Of a DNA stretch of 64,000 bases, positions 1 through 9,666 are shown piece after piece. A model generated the notes under the pieces. That model was given only the letters and a program-made list of their open reading frames with translations, made no database searches and was not told where the DNA came from. Source of the stretch: Klenkia taihuensis (GTDB taxonomy: Bacteria; Actinomycetota; Actinomycetes; Mycobacteriales; Geodermatophilaceae); contig NZ_FOMD01000001.1 of NCBI RefSeq assembly GCF_900112525.1, positions 1,364,001 through 1,428,000 on the forward strand, in the 5' to 3' direction. The translations under genes and the position numbers were made by a program. Each line of letters starts with the position of its first letter. Within the stretch, counting starts at the first letter, position 1.

Positions 1-1198
1 CGGGGTCGCCGTCCGCCGGCCCGACCGGCACCCCGGTGTCCCCGCCGGGCTGCTGACCACCGACGCGCACGCGCTGGTCACCCGCGACGACGTCGACCTG
101 GTCGTCGAGGTCATCGGCGGCATCGACCCCGCCCGCGAGCTGATGCTCGCGGCGTTCGCGGCCGGCAAGAGCGTGGTCAGCGCGAACAAGGCGCTGCTGG
201 CCGACGACGGCGTCGCGCTGCACGCCGCGGCCGCCGAGGCCGGCGTCGACCTGTACTACGAGGCCGCCGTCGCCGGGGCCATCCCGCTGCTGCGCCCGCT
301 GCGCGAGTCGCTGGCCGGCGACCAGCTCACCCGGGTGGTCGGCATCGTCAACGGGACGACGAACTACATCCTGTCCCGGATGGCCGAGACCGGCGCCGGG
401 TTCGCCGAGGCGCTGGCCGAGGCCACGGAGCTGGGCTACGCCGAGGCCGACCCCACCGCCGACGTCGACGGCTTCGACGCCGCCGCCAAGGCCGCCATCC
501 TGGCCTCGCTGGCCTTCCACACCCCGGTGACCGCCGCCGACGTGCACCGCGAGGGCATCGCCGCGGTCAGCGCCACCGACGTCGCCCGGGCCGCCGAGAT
601 CGGCTGCACGGTCAAGCTGCTGGCCATCTGCGAGAAGGTCGAGCGTGGCGGCCGGGGTGGTGAGGGCGGGGAGGGACACGGGGCGTCGGTCGCCGTCCGG
701 GTGCACCCGGCGATGATCCCGACCTCGCACCCGCTGGCGTCGGTCGGCGGGGCCTTCAACGCCGTGTTCGTCGAGGCCGAGGCCGCGGGCCAGCTGATGT
801 TCTACGGCCAGGGCGCCGGTGGCGAGCCCACCGCCTCGGCCGTGCTGGGCGACCTGGTCGCGGTGGCCCGCAACCGGGTGGCCGGCGTCGCCGGGCCGGG
901 CACGACGGCCTACGCCGGGCTGCCGGTCGCGCCGATGGCCGACACCCCGACGCGGTACCACGTCAGCCTCGACGTGGCCGACGTCCCGGGCGTGCTTGCG
1001 CAGGTCGCGCAGGAGTTCGCCGCGCACGACGTGAGCATCTCCACCGTCCGCCAGGACGGCTCCGGCGAGGCCGCGACGCTGGTGATCGTCACCCACCGGG
1101 CACCGGACGCCGCCCTGTCTGCCACGATCTCCGCGTTGCGCGGCATGCCGGCCGTCCGCGCGGTGACCAGCGTGCTCCGCGTGGAGGGACTGCAATGA
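1..1198 (+). CDS. hom: Homoserine dehydrogenase, 5' end outside window
   Basis: NADP-dependent homoserine dehydrogenase, which reduces aspartate semialdehyde to homoserine for threonine, methionine and isoleucine synthesis. The frame is open from the left edge, so the NAD-binding N-terminus is cut off. The family signatures [11 protein letters not shown] and [11 protein letters not shown] are present, and the last ~80 residues form an ACT domain ([12 protein letters not shown]), the usual threonine-sensing regulatory domain. A short Gly-rich insertion ([12 protein letters not shown]) sits in the catalytic domain before the VRVHPAMIP strand. The stop overlaps the thrC start as ATGA, so the two are translationally coupled. 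Identity is secure. Confidence 0.96.
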   Translation, partial: GVAVRRPDRHPGVPAGLLTTDAHALVTRDDVDLVVEVIGGIDPARELMLAAFAAGKSVVSANKALLADDGVALHAAAAEAGVDLYYEAAVAGAIPLLRPLRESLAGDQLTRVVGIVNGTTNYILSRMAETGAGFAEALAEATELGYAEADPTADVDGFDAAAKAAILASLAFHTPVTAADVHREGIAAVSATDVARAAEIGCTVKLLAICEKVERGGRGGEGGEGHGASVAVRVHPAMIPTSHPLASVGGAFNAVFVEAEAAGQLMFYGQGAGGEPTASAVLGDLVAVARNRVAGVAGPGTTAYAGLPVAPMADTPTRYHVSLDVADVPGVLAQVAQEFAAHDVSISTVRQDGSGEAATLVIVTHRAPDAALSATISALRGMPAVRAVTSVLRVEGLQ

Positions 1199-2259
1199 CC
1201 GCCGCTTCGCCGTTCTGGCCGGGGCTGATCGAGGCCTACCGCGACCGGTTGCCGGTCAGCGCCTCCACCCCGGTGGTGACCCTGCAGGAGGGCGCCACCC
1301 CGCTGGTGCCTGCCCCCGAGCTGTCCCGCCGCACCGGCTGCGACGTGTACCTCAAGGTCGAGGGCGCCAACCCGACCGGGTCGTTCAAGGACCGCGGCAT
1401 GACGATGGCCATCACCAAGGCCGTCGAGGAGGGCGCCCAGGCGGTCATCTGCGCCTCCACCGGCAACACCTCGGCCAGCGCCGCGGCCTACGCCGCGCGG
1501 GCCGGCCTGGTCTGCGCCGTCCTCGTCCCGCAGGGCAAGATCGCCACCGGCAAGCTGGCCCAGGCGCTGGTGCACGGCGCCAAGCTGCTGCAGGTGCAGG
1601 GCAACTTCGACGACTGCCTTGCGCTGGCCTCCAAGCTGGCCATCGACTACCCGGTCAGCCTGGTCAACAGCGTCAACCAGTACCGCATCGAGGGCCAGAA
1701 GACGGCCTCGTTCGAGATCGTCGACGCTCTCGGCGACGCCCCCGACGTGCACTGCCTGCCGGTCGGCAACGCCGGCAACATCACCGCCTACTGGCAGGGC
1801 TACCGGGAGTACTCCGACGACGGCCCCGCCACGCGGCGCCCGCGGATGTTCGGCTTCCAGGCCGCCGGCGCCGCCCCGATCGTCAGCGGCTCGGTGGTGG
1901 AGAACCCCAGCACCATCGCCACCGCGATCCGGATCGGCAACCCCGCGTCCTGGACCAAGGCGCTGGCCGCCCGCGACGAGTCCGGCGGGCGCATCGACGC
2001 CGTCACCGACCGCGCCATCCTGGCCGCCTACCGGCTGCTGGCCCGCACCGAGGCCGTCTTCGTCGAGCCCGCCTCGGCCGCCTCCGTCGCGGGCCTGCTG
2101 CAGGTCGCCGAGGCCGGGGAGCTCGAGCCCGGCCAGCGCGTGGTCTGCACGGTCACCGGCAACGGCCTCAAGGACCCCGAGTGGGCCATCTCCGGCGCCC
2201 CCGCGCCGGTGACCGTCCCCGTCGACGCCGCCGCTGCCGCCGCGCAGCTGGGCCTGTGA
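1195..2259 (+). CDS. thrC: Threonine synthase
   Basis: PLP enzyme of 354 residues converting O-phosphohomoserine to threonine. The PLP lysine is K65 in GSFKDRGM, and the phosphate-binding glycine loop is PVGNAGN near residue 188. The short, single-lobed form is typical of actinobacterial ThrC. The ATG overlaps the hom stop (ATGA) and its own stop overlaps the thrB GTG (GTGA), giving a tightly coupled hom-thrC-thrB operon, the order also found in mycobacteria. Confidence 0.97.
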   Translation: MTAASPFWPGLIEAYRDRLPVSASTPVVTLQEGATPLVPAPELSRRTGCDVYLKVEGANPTGSFKDRGMTMAITKAVEEGAQAVICASTGNTSASAAAYAARAGLVCAVLVPQGKIATGKLAQALVHGAKLLQVQGNFDDCLALASKLAIDYPVSLVNSVNQYRIEGQKTASFEIVDALGDAPDVHCLPVGNAGNITAYWQGYREYSDDGPATRRPRMFGFQAAGAAPIVSGSVVENPSTIATAIRIGNPASWTKALAARDESGGRIDAVTDRAILAAYRLLARTEAVFVEPASAASVAGLLQVAEAGELEPGQRVVCTVTGNGLKDPEWAISGAPAPVTVPVDAAAAAAQLGL

Positions 2260-3182
2260 CCGGCCCCGCCCCGGTGCGCATCCGCGTGCCGGCCACCAGC
2301 GCCAACCTGGGTCCCGCCTTCGACAGCGCAGGCCTGGCCCTCGCCCTCTACGACGAGGTCGAGGTCTCCGTCGCCGACGGATGGTCCGTCGAGGTCGAGG
2401 GGATCGGCGCCGAGGAGCTGCCCCGCGACGAGTCGCACCTGGTCGTGCGGGCCTTCCAGGCCGCCTGCGACGACCTCGGCTGGTTGCCCCCGGGCCTGCG
2501 GCTGCACGCCCGCAACGCCATCCCGCAGGGTCGCGGGCTGGGTTCGTCGGCCGCCGCCGTCGTCGCCGGCATCCTCGCCGCCTGGGCGCTGTGCCCGGCG
2601 GTCACCGGCATCGACGACGAGCGCGTGCTCGCCCTCGCCGACGTGGTCGAGGGCCACCCCGACAACGTCGCGGCCTGCCTGCTCGGCGGGCTGACGCTGT
2701 CCTGGTCGGACGCCGACGGGGCCCGCGCCACCTCGCTGGCCGTCGACACCCGGGTCACCCCGGTCGTGTGCGTGCCGACCGCGACGCTGTCCACGCACGT
2801 CGCCCGGGCGCTGCTGCCGCCGACCGTGCCGCACGGCGACGCCGCCTTCAACGCCGGCCGCGCCGCCCTGCTCGTGCACGCCCTCACCGCCGCGCCCGAG
2901 CTGCTGCTGCCGGCCACCGAGGACCGCCTGCACCAGGACCAGCGCGGGCCGCACATGCCGGCCACCGCGGCGCTGGTCGGTGACCTGCGGGACGCCGGCC
3001 ACGCCGCCGTCGTCTCCGGCGCCGGCCCCAGCGTGCTGGTGCTGGGCGCCGAGCCCGGTCACGCGCCGCTGGTGCACACCGTGGTCCCCGACGGCTGGAC
3101 GGTGCTGGACCTGCCCGTCGAGGCGGGCGGCGCGCGCGTGCGGCACGGGGCCGGGCACGAGAACGGTGCTGTATCGTCCTGA
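2256..3182 (+). CDS. thrB: Homoserine kinase
   Basis: GHMP-family kinase phosphorylating homoserine to O-phosphohomoserine, the substrate of the neighbouring ThrC. I take the GTG at 2256, which overlaps the thrC stop and immediately precedes the conserved N-terminal strand ([17 protein letters not shown]); this gives 308 residues, normal for ThrB. The GHMP ATP-binding loop [11 protein letters not shown] is at residues 91-101. An upstream in-frame start would only add out-of-frame thrC sequence. It is the last gene of the threonine operon; the rho promoter follows. Confidence 0.95.
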   Translation: MTGPAPVRIRVPATSANLGPAFDSAGLALALYDEVEVSVADGWSVEVEGIGAEELPRDESHLVVRAFQAACDDLGWLPPGLRLHARNAIPQGRGLGSSAAAVVAGILAAWALCPAVTGIDDERVLALADVVEGHPDNVAACLLGGLTLSWSDADGARATSLAVDTRVTPVVCVPTATLSTHVARALLPPTVPHGDAAFNAGRAALLVHALTAAPELLLPATEDRLHQDQRGPHMPATAALVGDLRDAGHAAVVSGAGPSVLVLGAEPGHAPLVHTVVPDGWTVLDLPVEAGGARVRHGAGHENGAVSS

Positions 3183-3214
3183 CCTGCCTGGGAAGGCACC
3201 GGGGACAGCCGGTG

Positions 3215-3435
3215 TTGTACGGCACCGCCAGTCGTGTCTAGGCTGGTCGCACAGCCGCCCTCGGGCGAGCACCACGCAAGACGTGTCCGACGTGCCGAAC
3301 CGCCGTCCTCCGTCTAGCTCCCCACAGACCCACCCCTCCTCGGTCCCGCCCGGTCCTCACCCGGGCGAACCCGAGAGGTCCGGGGGTCATCTCCTGCGCC
3401 AGGAGGCGCGGGTCACCGCAGGGAAGGACCTGTAC
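3215..3435 (+). promoter_or_regulatory. rho promoter and long 5' leader
   Basis: A TTGTAC -35-like box (3215-3220) and a TAGGCT -10 box (3239-3244) are separated by 18 nt. Transcription from here would leave a leader of about 185 nt before rho, with no convincing small ORF. The ribosome site GGGAAGGA lies about 8 nt before the GTG. Long rho leaders are used for Rho autoregulation in other bacteria; that role here is inference. Confidence 0.5.
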
Positions 3436-5790
3436 GTGAGCGAGACCACCTCCCTGGTCGAGGGCGCCCCGAACGAGGACGCCGCGACCGGAGCCGGGAA
3501 GCGCCGCCGAGGCGCCGGCCTGTCGGGCATGCTGCTCCCCGAGCTGCAGCGCCTGGCCGCCGAGCTCGGCATCCCCGGCACCGCCCGGATGCGCAAGAGC
3601 GACCTGGTCGCCGCCATCTCCGAGCGGCAGGTCGGCGCCCCGCGCGCCGCCGCCCCGGCCGAGAGCACCCCGGCCACCAGCACCCCGGCCGGCGGCGAGT
3701 CGGCCGCCAGCACCCCGGCTGCCCCCGTCGAGGCCCCGGCCCCGCAGGCCACCGCCCCGGGGACCGACACCGCGAGCACCGGCACCGCGAGCACCGACGC
3801 CGGGGCCACCGACGCCGCCGCGACCGCACCTCCCCGTCGTCGCCGGGCCGCCAGCCGCCCGGCCGGTGCCCCCGCCCCGGCCGAGCACACCGCCGACGCG
3901 CCCGCCGACCGGACCCCCGACGTCCGCGCCGACGGTGACCGGCAGGACCGCGCCCCCCAGGACCGCGCCGAGCAGCGCGGTGCCGATCAGCGCGGTGCCG
4001 ATCAGCGCGGTGCCGAGCAGCGGGACGACGAGGGCGGCCGCCCGCAGCGCAGCCGTGGCCGCGCCCGCACCGAGCGGGCCGACCGCGAGGACGCCCGCGA
4101 CGGCCGCGAGGAGCGGACCGAGCGCACCGACCGGTCCGAGCGCGACGACACCGACCGCGACGACCGCGGCGGCCGGACGCGCACCCGCAACCGCGGCGAG
4201 GACCGCGACAACGGGCGTGACCAGAGCCGTGACCAGGGCCGGGACCGCGACGGCGCCCGCGACCAGGGCCGGGACGGCAACCGCGACACGCACCGGGACC
4301 GCGACGACGACCGCGACGCCGGCCGCGGCCAGGGCCGCAACGACGGCCAGGGCCGCGCCGACAACAACCAGGGCCGCGGCGACGACGAGGACCGCGGCGA
4401 CCGCGGGCGCAACCGCAACCGCACCAACGACCGCGGTGACCGCCCCGACAACCGCAACGACGGCCGGGTCGACACCCGCGACCAAGGCCGCGACACCCGC
4501 GACGACGAGGACGACGACGACTTCGACGGCAACGGCCGGCGCCGTGGCCGCCGCTACCGCGACCGCAACCGGCGCGGCGGCACCCAGGGCGGGCGCGACC
4601 GCTACGACCAGGGCGAGCCCACCGTGGCCGAGGACGACGTCCTGCTGCCCGTCGCCGGCATCCTCGACGTGCTGGACAACTACGCCTTCGTGCGCACCTC
4701 GGGCTACCTGACCGGGCCCAACGACGTCTACGTCTCGCTGTCGCAGGTGCGCCGCTACGGCCTGCGCCGCGGCGACGCCATCACCGGCGCGGTCCGCCAG
4801 CCCCGCGAGGGCGAGCGCAAGGACAAGTACAACGCGCTGGTCCGGCTGGACTCGGTCAACGGCCTGGACCCCGAGCAGGCCCGCACCCGCCCGGAGTTCA
4901 CCAAGCTGGTCCCGCTCTACCCCCAGGACCGGCTGCGGCTGGAGACCGAGCCGCACCTGCTCACCACCCGGGTCATCGACCTGGTCATGCCCATCGGCAA
5001 GGGCCAGCGCGCGCTCATCGTCAGCCCGCCCAAGGCCGGCAAGACGATGGTGCTGCAGGCGATCGCCAACGCGATCACCACCAACAACCCCGAGTGCCAC
5101 CTCATGGTCGTCCTGGTCGACGAGCGTCCCGAGGAGGTCACCGACATGCAGCGGTCGGTGAAGGGCGAGGTCATCGCCTCGACCTTCGACCGGCCGCCGT
5201 CGGACCACACCACGGTCGCGGAGCTGTCCATCGAGCGCGCCAAGCGGCTGGTCGAGATGGGCCACGACGTCGTCGTCCTGCTCGACTCCATCACCCGGCT
5301 GGGCCGCGCCTACAACCTGGCGGCCCCCGCCAGCGGGCGCATCCTGTCCGGCGGCGTGGACTCCACGGCGCTCTACCCGCCCAAGCGCTTCCTCGGCGCG
5401 GCCCGCAACATCGAGAACGGCGGCTCGCTGACCATCATCGCCTCGGCGCTGGTGGAGACCGGCTCGACGATGGACACGGTCATCTTCGAGGAGTTCAAGG
5501 GCACCGGGAACGCCGAGGTCAAGCTCGACCGGCGGCTGGCCGACAAGCGGGTCTTCCCCGCCGTCGACGTCAACGCCTCCTCCACGCGCAAGGAGGAGCT
5601 GCTGATGAGCCCGGACGAGCTGGCCATCGTCATCAAGCTCCGCCGGGTGCTGGCCGGTCTCGAGCCGCAGCAGGCCCTCGAGCTGCTGCTGGGTCAGCTG
5701 AAGAAGACCCGCAACAACATCGAGTTCCTCATGCAGGTGCAGAAGACCACCCTGCGCGACGAGCAGCCCCAGGGCGGCCGCAGCTCCTGA
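3436..5790 (+). CDS. rho: Transcription termination factor Rho with large disordered arm
   Basis: ATP-dependent RNA helicase that terminates untranslated transcripts. The GTG at 3436 is chosen because GGGAAGGA precedes it and the reading starts just before the Rho N-terminal helical domain (about residues 30-65). Residues ~66-395 are a low-complexity region: Ala/Pro-rich first, then dominated by RD, DRG, QGR and RNR repeats. The RNA-binding cold-shock fold begins near 396 and the hexameric ATPase follows, with a P-loop PPKAGKT near 530-537 and the MQRSVKGEV loop at 571-579. Total 784 residues against ~419 in E. coli; such insertions are known in actinobacterial Rho. Serine 574 occupies the position of E. 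coli Leu208, a bicyclomycin contact. Confidence 0.97.
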   Translation: MSETTSLVEGAPNEDAATGAGKRRRGAGLSGMLLPELQRLAAELGIPGTARMRKSDLVAAISERQVGAPRAAAPAESTPATSTPAGGESAASTPAAPVEAPAPQATAPGTDTASTGTASTDAGATDAAATAPPRRRRAASRPAGAPAPAEHTADAPADRTPDVRADGDRQDRAPQDRAEQRGADQRGADQRGAEQRDDEGGRPQRSRGRARTERADREDARDGREERTERTDRSERDDTDRDDRGGRTRTRNRGEDRDNGRDQSRDQGRDRDGARDQGRDGNRDTHRDRDDDRDAGRGQGRNDGQGRADNNQGRGDDEDRGDRGRNRNRTNDRGDRPDNRNDGRVDTRDQGRDTRDDEDDDDFDGNGRRRGRRYRDRNRRGGTQGGRDRYDQGEPTVAEDDVLLPVAGILDVLDNYAFVRTSGYLTGPNDVYVSLSQVRRYGLRRGDAITGAVRQPREGERKDKYNALVRLDSVNGLDPEQARTRPEFTKLVPLYPQDRLRLETEPHLLTTRVIDLVMPIGKGQRALIVSPPKAGKTMVLQAIANAITTNNPECHLMVVLVDERPEEVTDMQRSVKGEVIASTFDRPPSDHTTVAELSIERAKRLVEMGHDVVVLLDSITRLGRAYNLAAPASGRILSGGVDSTALYPPKRFLGAARNIENGGSLTIIASALVETGSTMDTVIFEEFKGTGNAEVKLDRRLADKRVFPAVDVNASSTRKEELLMSPDELAIVIKLRRVLAGLEPQQALELLLGQLKKTRNNIEFLMQVQKTTLRDEQPQGGRSS
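3973..4017 (+). repeat. Three tandem 15-nt repeats inside rho
   Basis: The unit CAGCGCGGTGCCGAT occurs twice exactly (3973-3987, 3988-4002) and a third time with one change (4003-4017, ending GAG). It encodes repeated Gln-Arg-Gly-Ala-Asp in the disordered Rho arm. Being a multiple of three, copy number could vary without breaking the frame. Confidence 0.9.
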
Positions 5791-5925
5791 GTGTGGGAGA
5801 CTGGTCGACCGAGCCCCGGCGCAGGCGGAATACCAGCCCGCCGACGACGTTCACCACCATGCACGGCCGATGGACCCGCCCGGTCCTGGAGCCCACGCGA
5901 CAGACCTAGAGAGAGGGCGAGGGAC

Positions 5926-6150
5926 ATGAAGCCCGGCATCCACCCCGACTACCACGAGACCGCTGTGACCTGCGGCTGTGGCAACACCTTCACCACCCGC
6001 AGCACCATCCCCGGCGGCACGCTGACCGTCGAGATGTGCTCGGCCTGCCACCCGTTCTACACGGGCAAGCAGCGCGTGCTGGACACCGGCGGCCGCGTGG
6101 CCCGCTTCGAGAAGCGCTTCGGCAAGCGCACCGCCGGCGCGAGCAAGTAG
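5926..6150 (+). CDS. rpmE: 50S ribosomal protein L31 (bL31), zinc-binding form
   Basis: Ribosomal protein of 74 residues. The ATG at 5926 follows a GAGGGCGAGGG ribosome site, and the protein opens with the family start [11 protein letters not shown]. Cysteines at 16, 18, 38 and 41 make it the zinc-containing C+ type, the form normally replaced by a Cys-less paralogue under zinc limitation. It lies 135 nt after rho; a possible -10 box (GAGACT, 5797-5802) in that gap could give it its own promoter. A strong hairpin follows. Confidence 0.97.
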   Translation: MKPGIHPDYHETAVTCGCGNTFTTRSTIPGGTLTVEMCSACHPFYTGKQRVLDTGGRVARFEKRFGKRTAGASK

Positions 6151-6157
6151 CACCCCC

Positions 6158-6202
6158 GACGGCGCCCGTGCCGCTCCTCACCGGAGCGGCACGGGCGCCG
6201 TC
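6158..6202 (+). terminator. Perfect 20-bp hairpin after rpmE
   Basis: Arms 6158-6177 and 6183-6202 are exact inverted repeats of 20 bp around the 5-nt loop TCACC, starting 8 nt after the rpmE stop. No U-tract follows, as is common for actinobacterial hairpin terminators. It separates rpmE from prfA. Confidence 0.85.
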
Positions 6203-6235
6203 GTCTGTCCTGACCACGAACGACCAGGAGGACCC

Positions 6236-7306
6236 GTGAGCGGCACCCCGGACGGCGGGCTGGCCGACCTGCTGGCCGAGCACGCCTCCCTGGAGCTCGA
6301 GCTGGCCGAGCCGTCGGTGCACGCCGACCAGGCGCGCGCCCGCCGGCTGGCCCGCCGCTACGCGGCGCTGGCCCCGGTGGTCGCGACCTCCGCAGCGCTG
6401 GACACCGCCCGCGCCGACCTGGGTGCCGCCCGCGAGCTCGCCGACGAGGACCCGGCCTTCGCCGCCGAGGCCCGCGCGCTGGAGTCCGAGATCGCGCGGC
6501 TGGAGGACCGGCTGCGCGAGCAGCTGCTGCCCAAGGACCCCGACGACGACAAGGACGTCATCCTCGAGATCAAGGCGGGGGAGGGCGGCGCGGAGTCCGC
6601 GCTGTTCGCCGGGGACCTGCTGCGGATGTACCTGCGCTACGCCGAGCGCCGTGGCTGGGCCACCGAGGTCCTCGACGCCGTCGACGCCGAGCTCGGCGGC
6701 TACAAGGACGTCGCCGTGGCGGTCAAGGCCCGCGGGGACGAGGGCATCTGGTCGCGGCTGAAGTTCGAGGGCGGCGTGCACCGCGTGCAGCGCGTGCCGG
6801 TCACCGAGAGCCAGGGCCGCATCCACACCTCCGCCGTCGGCGTCCTGGTGCTGCCTGAGGCCGAGGAGGTCGACGTCACCATCGACCCGAACGACCTGCG
6901 CATCGACGTCTTCCGGTCCTCGGGCCCCGGCGGGCAGAGCGTGAACACCACCGACTCCGCCGTCCGCATCACCCACCTGCCCACCGGCACCGTGGTGAGC
7001 TCCCAGAACGAGAAGAGCCAGCTGCAGAACAAGGAGTCCGCGCTGCGCGTGCTGCGCTCCCGGCTGCTGGCCGCCGCGCGCGAGGAGGCGGCGGCGACGG
7101 CGTCCGACGCCCGTCGCAGCCAGGTCCGCACCGTCGACCGCAGCGAGCGGGTGCGCACCTACAACTACCCGGAGAACCGCATCTCCGACCACCGCGTCGG
7201 GTTCAAGGCGCACAACCTCGACGCCGTGCTCGACGGCGACCTCGACGCGGTCATCGACGCGCTGGTCACCGCGCACACCGCCGAGCTGCTCGAGGCCGGC
7301 AGCTGA
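6236..7306 (+). CDS. prfA: Peptide chain release factor 1
   Basis: Class I release factor for UAA and UAG codons, 356 residues. The catalytic GGQ is at 232-234 (SGPGGQSVN). The stop-codon recognition tripeptide PVT at 188-190 fits the PxT motif of RF1 rather than SPF of RF2. The GTG at 6236 follows GACCAGGAGGACCC, a good ribosome site. Its stop overlaps prmC, the methyltransferase that modifies this GGQ glutamine, so factor and modifying enzyme are coupled. Confidence 0.97.
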   Translation: MSGTPDGGLADLLAEHASLELELAEPSVHADQARARRLARRYAALAPVVATSAALDTARADLGAARELADEDPAFAAEARALESEIARLEDRLREQLLPKDPDDDKDVILEIKAGEGGAESALFAGDLLRMYLRYAERRGWATEVLDAVDAELGGYKDVAVAVKARGDEGIWSRLKFEGGVHRVQRVPVTESQGRIHTSAVGVLVLPEAEEVDVTIDPNDLRIDVFRSSGPGGQSVNTTDSAVRITHLPTGTVVSSQNEKSQLQNKESALRVLRSRLLAAAREEAAATASDARRSQVRTVDRSERVRTYNYPENRISDHRVGFKAHNLDAVLDGDLDAVIDALVTAHTAELLEAGS

Positions 7307-8163
7307 GCCCGCGCGACCTGCTGGCCGCCGCCTCCCGGCGGCTGGCCGACGCCGGCGTCGAGTCCCCCCGGGTGGACGCCGAGCTGCTGCTCGCCCACGC
7401 CCTCGGCGTCCCCCGGCAGCGGCTGCTCACCCTGGCCGACGTCGCCGACCCCGGCCGCTTCGACGACCTGGTCGCCCAGCGGGCCGACCGGGTGCCGCTG
7501 CAGCACCTCACCGGCCGCGCCCCGTTCCGGCACCTCGAGCTCGCCGTGGGCCCGGGCGTGTTCGTGCCGCGCCCGGAGACCGAGCTCATCGCGGGGTGGG
7601 TGCTCGACCACCTCGCCGGCACCGAGGCCCCCGTCGTGGTCGACCTCGGCACCGGCTCGGGCGCCATCGCGCTGTCGGTCGCGCACGAGCACCCCGGGGC
7701 CCAGGTGACCGCCGTCGAGCGCGACCCCGAAGCCATCGCCTGGACCCGGGTCAACGCCGCCGCCCGCGCCGACGCGGGGGACACCCCGGTCACCGTGCTG
7801 GCCGGCGACATGACCGACCCCGCCCTGCTGGCCGACGTCGACGGCGCGGTCGACGTCGTCGTGTCCAACCCGCCCTACGTGCCCGACGACGCCCGGCTGC
7901 CGCGAGAGGTCGCCGACCACGACCCGCCGCTGGCGCTGTGGGGCGGCCCCGACGGCCTCGACGTCGTCCGCGGTCTGCTGCGGACGGCGGCCCGGCTGCT
8001 GCGGCCCGGCGGCCTGCTGGCGATCGAGCACGCCGACGCGCAGGGCACCTCGCTGCCGGCGCTGGTGCGCGCGCACGGCGGCTTCACCGGCGTGGCCGAC
8101 CACCCCGACCTCGCCGGCCGGCCCCGGTTCACCACGGCTCAGCTGCAGAACCGGGACGTGTAG
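7303..8163 (+). CDS. prmC: Release factor glutamine methyltransferase, probable CTG start
   Basis: SAM-dependent N5-glutamine methyltransferase acting on the GGQ of release factors. The SAM site ([13 protein letters not shown]) and the substrate motif NPPY (189-192) are clear. The conserved N-terminal helix ([13 protein letters not shown]) precedes the only in-frame GTG (7372); a start there would delete it. The codon at the helix start is CTG at 7303, overlapping the prfA stop as CTGA, giving 286 residues, a normal PrmC length. No ATG or GTG lies upstream in frame before a stop. The 3' end runs 25 nt into the convergent GH114 gene. Confidence 0.93.
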   Translation: MSPRDLLAAASRRLADAGVESPRVDAELLLAHALGVPRQRLLTLADVADPGRFDDLVAQRADRVPLQHLTGRAPFRHLELAVGPGVFVPRPETELIAGWVLDHLAGTEAPVVVDLGTGSGAIALSVAHEHPGAQVTAVERDPEAIAWTRVNAAARADAGDTPVTVLAGDMTDPALLADVDGAVDVVVSNPPYVPDDARLPREVADHDPPLALWGGPDGLDVVRGLLRTAARLLRPGGLLAIEHADAQGTSLPALVRAHGGFTGVADHPDLAGRPRFTTAQLQNRDV

Positions 8164-8909
8164 CCCTCGCTGCCCGGCACCGACACGTCCAGGTCCCGGC
8201 GCTGCACCGCGACCCGGTCGCCCCGGGCGGCGCAGGCCTCCTCGAACGCGTCGTCGGTGTACTCGACCTCGATCACCCGGTCGCCGTAGGCGTCGGTGTA
8301 GACGTCGCACTCGTCGTACACCTGGCACTGCTCGGTGACGGCGTAGTCCAGGCCCAGGGCGGCGCCGTCGAGCTCCGCGGCGTTCTTCTGCGCGATGTCC
8401 AGGCCGGCGGCGTGCGCGCGGTCGACCAGCAGGCGGGTCATCGCCTCGGCGTCGGCGCGGGTGAGCAGGCCGCCCGACCGGGTCCAGCTGTCCAGGTTGT
8501 CCGGCTCGACGGCGTCGAACCCGTCGTCGGCGCAGCCGTCGACCCACGACCCGACCAGCGCGGCGACCCGGTCGCGCAGCTGCGGGGTGGAGATGTCGAG
8601 CAGGAACTCCCCGGGCCAGTCGGGGTCCTCGACGCGCTCGCCGTCCGCGGTGCGCAGCAGGAGGTCGCCGGGCACCTCGTCGCTGCCCGGCTGGGTCTGG
8701 AAGGCGTTGACGTAGCAGGCCGACCACAGCCCCGGGGCCGGCGGGTCGGTGCGGTCGCGGACCACCCCGGTGACGCCGTCGGCCGGCTCGTACGCGCCGC
8801 CGAGCTGGTAGTCCACGCGCAGCCCCCACGGCGGGCCGTCCGCATCGCCGTCCGTGGGCGCCGAGCAGGCCGTCAGCACCAGCAGGACCACCAACAGCCA
8901 CCCGCGCAC
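8139..8909 (-). CDS. Putative endo-alpha-1,4-polygalactosaminidase lipoprotein (GH114)
   Basis: Exported protein of 256 residues with a lipoprotein signal (LLVVLLVLTAC, lipid on Cys15). The rest resembles the GH114 / TM1410-type barrel: VVRDRTDPPAPGLWSACYVN, GEFLLDIST, GFDAVEPDNLDSW and AQKNAAEL fit its strand motifs, with the acidic residues of DAVEPDN expected in the active site. Related enzymes cut galactosaminogalactan-like polymers, but the true substrate here is unknown. GTG start at 8909. It faces prmC tail to tail and diverges from tsaC with only 34 nt between starts. Confidence 0.75.
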   Translation of the reverse strand: MRGWLLVVLLVLTACSAPTDGDADGPPWGLRVDYQLGGAYEPADGVTGVVRDRTDPPAPGLWSACYVNAFQTQPGSDEVPGDLLLRTADGERVEDPDWPGEFLLDISTPQLRDRVAALVGSWVDGCADDGFDAVEPDNLDSWTRSGGLLTRADAEAMTRLLVDRAHAAGLDIAQKNAAELDGAALGLDYAVTEQCQVYDECDVYTDAYGDRVIEVEYTDDAFEEACAARGDRVAVQRRDLDVSVPGSEGYTSRFCS

Positions 8910-8929
8910 GGGCCGCAGCCTAGGTGGGG

Positions 8930-8943
8930 GAGACTGGGCAGTC
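8930..8943 (+). promoter_or_regulatory. Candidate -10 box for leaderless tsaC
   Basis: GAGACT (8930-8935) lies 8 nt before the GTG at 8944, with no ribosome site between, suggesting a leaderless transcript. A second candidate, TAGGTG at 8921, is slightly upstream. Confidence 0.4.
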
Positions 8944-9585
8944 GTGGCCGACGTCTACGACTGCACCGACCCCGAGCAGCGCGCCGCGGGCATCGCCGCC
9001 GCCGCTGCCGCCCTGTCCCGCGGCGAGCTCGTCCTGCTGCCCACCGACACCGTCTACGGGGTGGCCGCCGACGCCTTCACCCCCGACGCCGTGGCGCGGC
9101 TGCTCGCCGCGAAGAACCGCGGCCGGCACATGCCGGTGCCGGTGCTGGTGGCCGAGGCCTCCACGCTGGCCGGGCTGGTCACCGTCGTGCCCCCGGACGC
9201 GCACGCCCTGGCCCGCGAGTTCTGGCCCGGGGGGCTGACCCTGGTCATGGAGCACACCCCGACGCTGTCGTGGGACCTGGGGGAGAGCGAGGGCACGGTC
9301 GCCGTCCGGCTGCCCGACGACGACGTGGCCCGCGACCTGCTGCGCCGCACCGGTCCGCTGGCGGTCTCCAGCGCCAACCGGTCGGGCCGCCCGGCCGCGA
9401 CCACCGCCGAGCAGGCCGAGTACCAGCTCGGCGAGCACGCCGCGGTCATCCTGGACGACGGCCCCCGCGAGGTCGGCGCACCCAGCACGATCGTCGACTG
9501 CACCGGCGACCGGCCGCGGGTGCTCCGCGTGGGCGCGGTCGAGGTGGACGCGCTGCGCGCCGTGGTGCCCGCGCTCGTCGAGTAG
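8944..9585 (+). CDS. tsaC: L-threonylcarbamoyladenylate synthase (Sua5/YrdC family)
   Basis: Makes threonylcarbamoyl-AMP from threonine, bicarbonate and ATP, the first step of the t6A modification of ANN-decoding tRNAs. The 213-residue protein is a single YrdC domain: PTDTVYGVAADA, KNRGRHMPVPVLV, FWPGGLTLV, VAVRLPDD and SSANRSGRPAATT are the characteristic blocks. The GTG at 8944 gives a start just before the domain; longer in-frame starts would reach into the divergent neighbour. The same gene sits at this place in mycobacteria (from memory, Rv1301). Confidence 0.93.
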   Translation: MADVYDCTDPEQRAAGIAAAAAALSRGELVLLPTDTVYGVAADAFTPDAVARLLAAKNRGRHMPVPVLVAEASTLAGLVTVVPPDAHALAREFWPGGLTLVMEHTPTLSWDLGESEGTVAVRLPDDDVARDLLRRTGPLAVSSANRSGRPAATTAEQAEYQLGEHAAVILDDGPREVGAPSTIVDCTGDRPRVLRVGAVEVDALRAVVPALVE

Positions 9586-9666
9586 CCCGACGTCCCGGGG
9601 GGACCCGGCCGCGCGGGATACCGTGGGCGCCGTCGTCGCCCCTCCCGGACGGAGCCCGAACCCCTC

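Noticed and set aside
3973-4017. Possible CRISPR-like array in the repeated part of rho
   Set aside because: Units are contiguous, in frame and coding, with no unique spacers.
3238-5265. Long open frame on the strand opposite rho
   Set aside because: It mirrors the codon bias of rho, has Val/Ala-rich nonsense composition and no start context; a GC-driven shadow.
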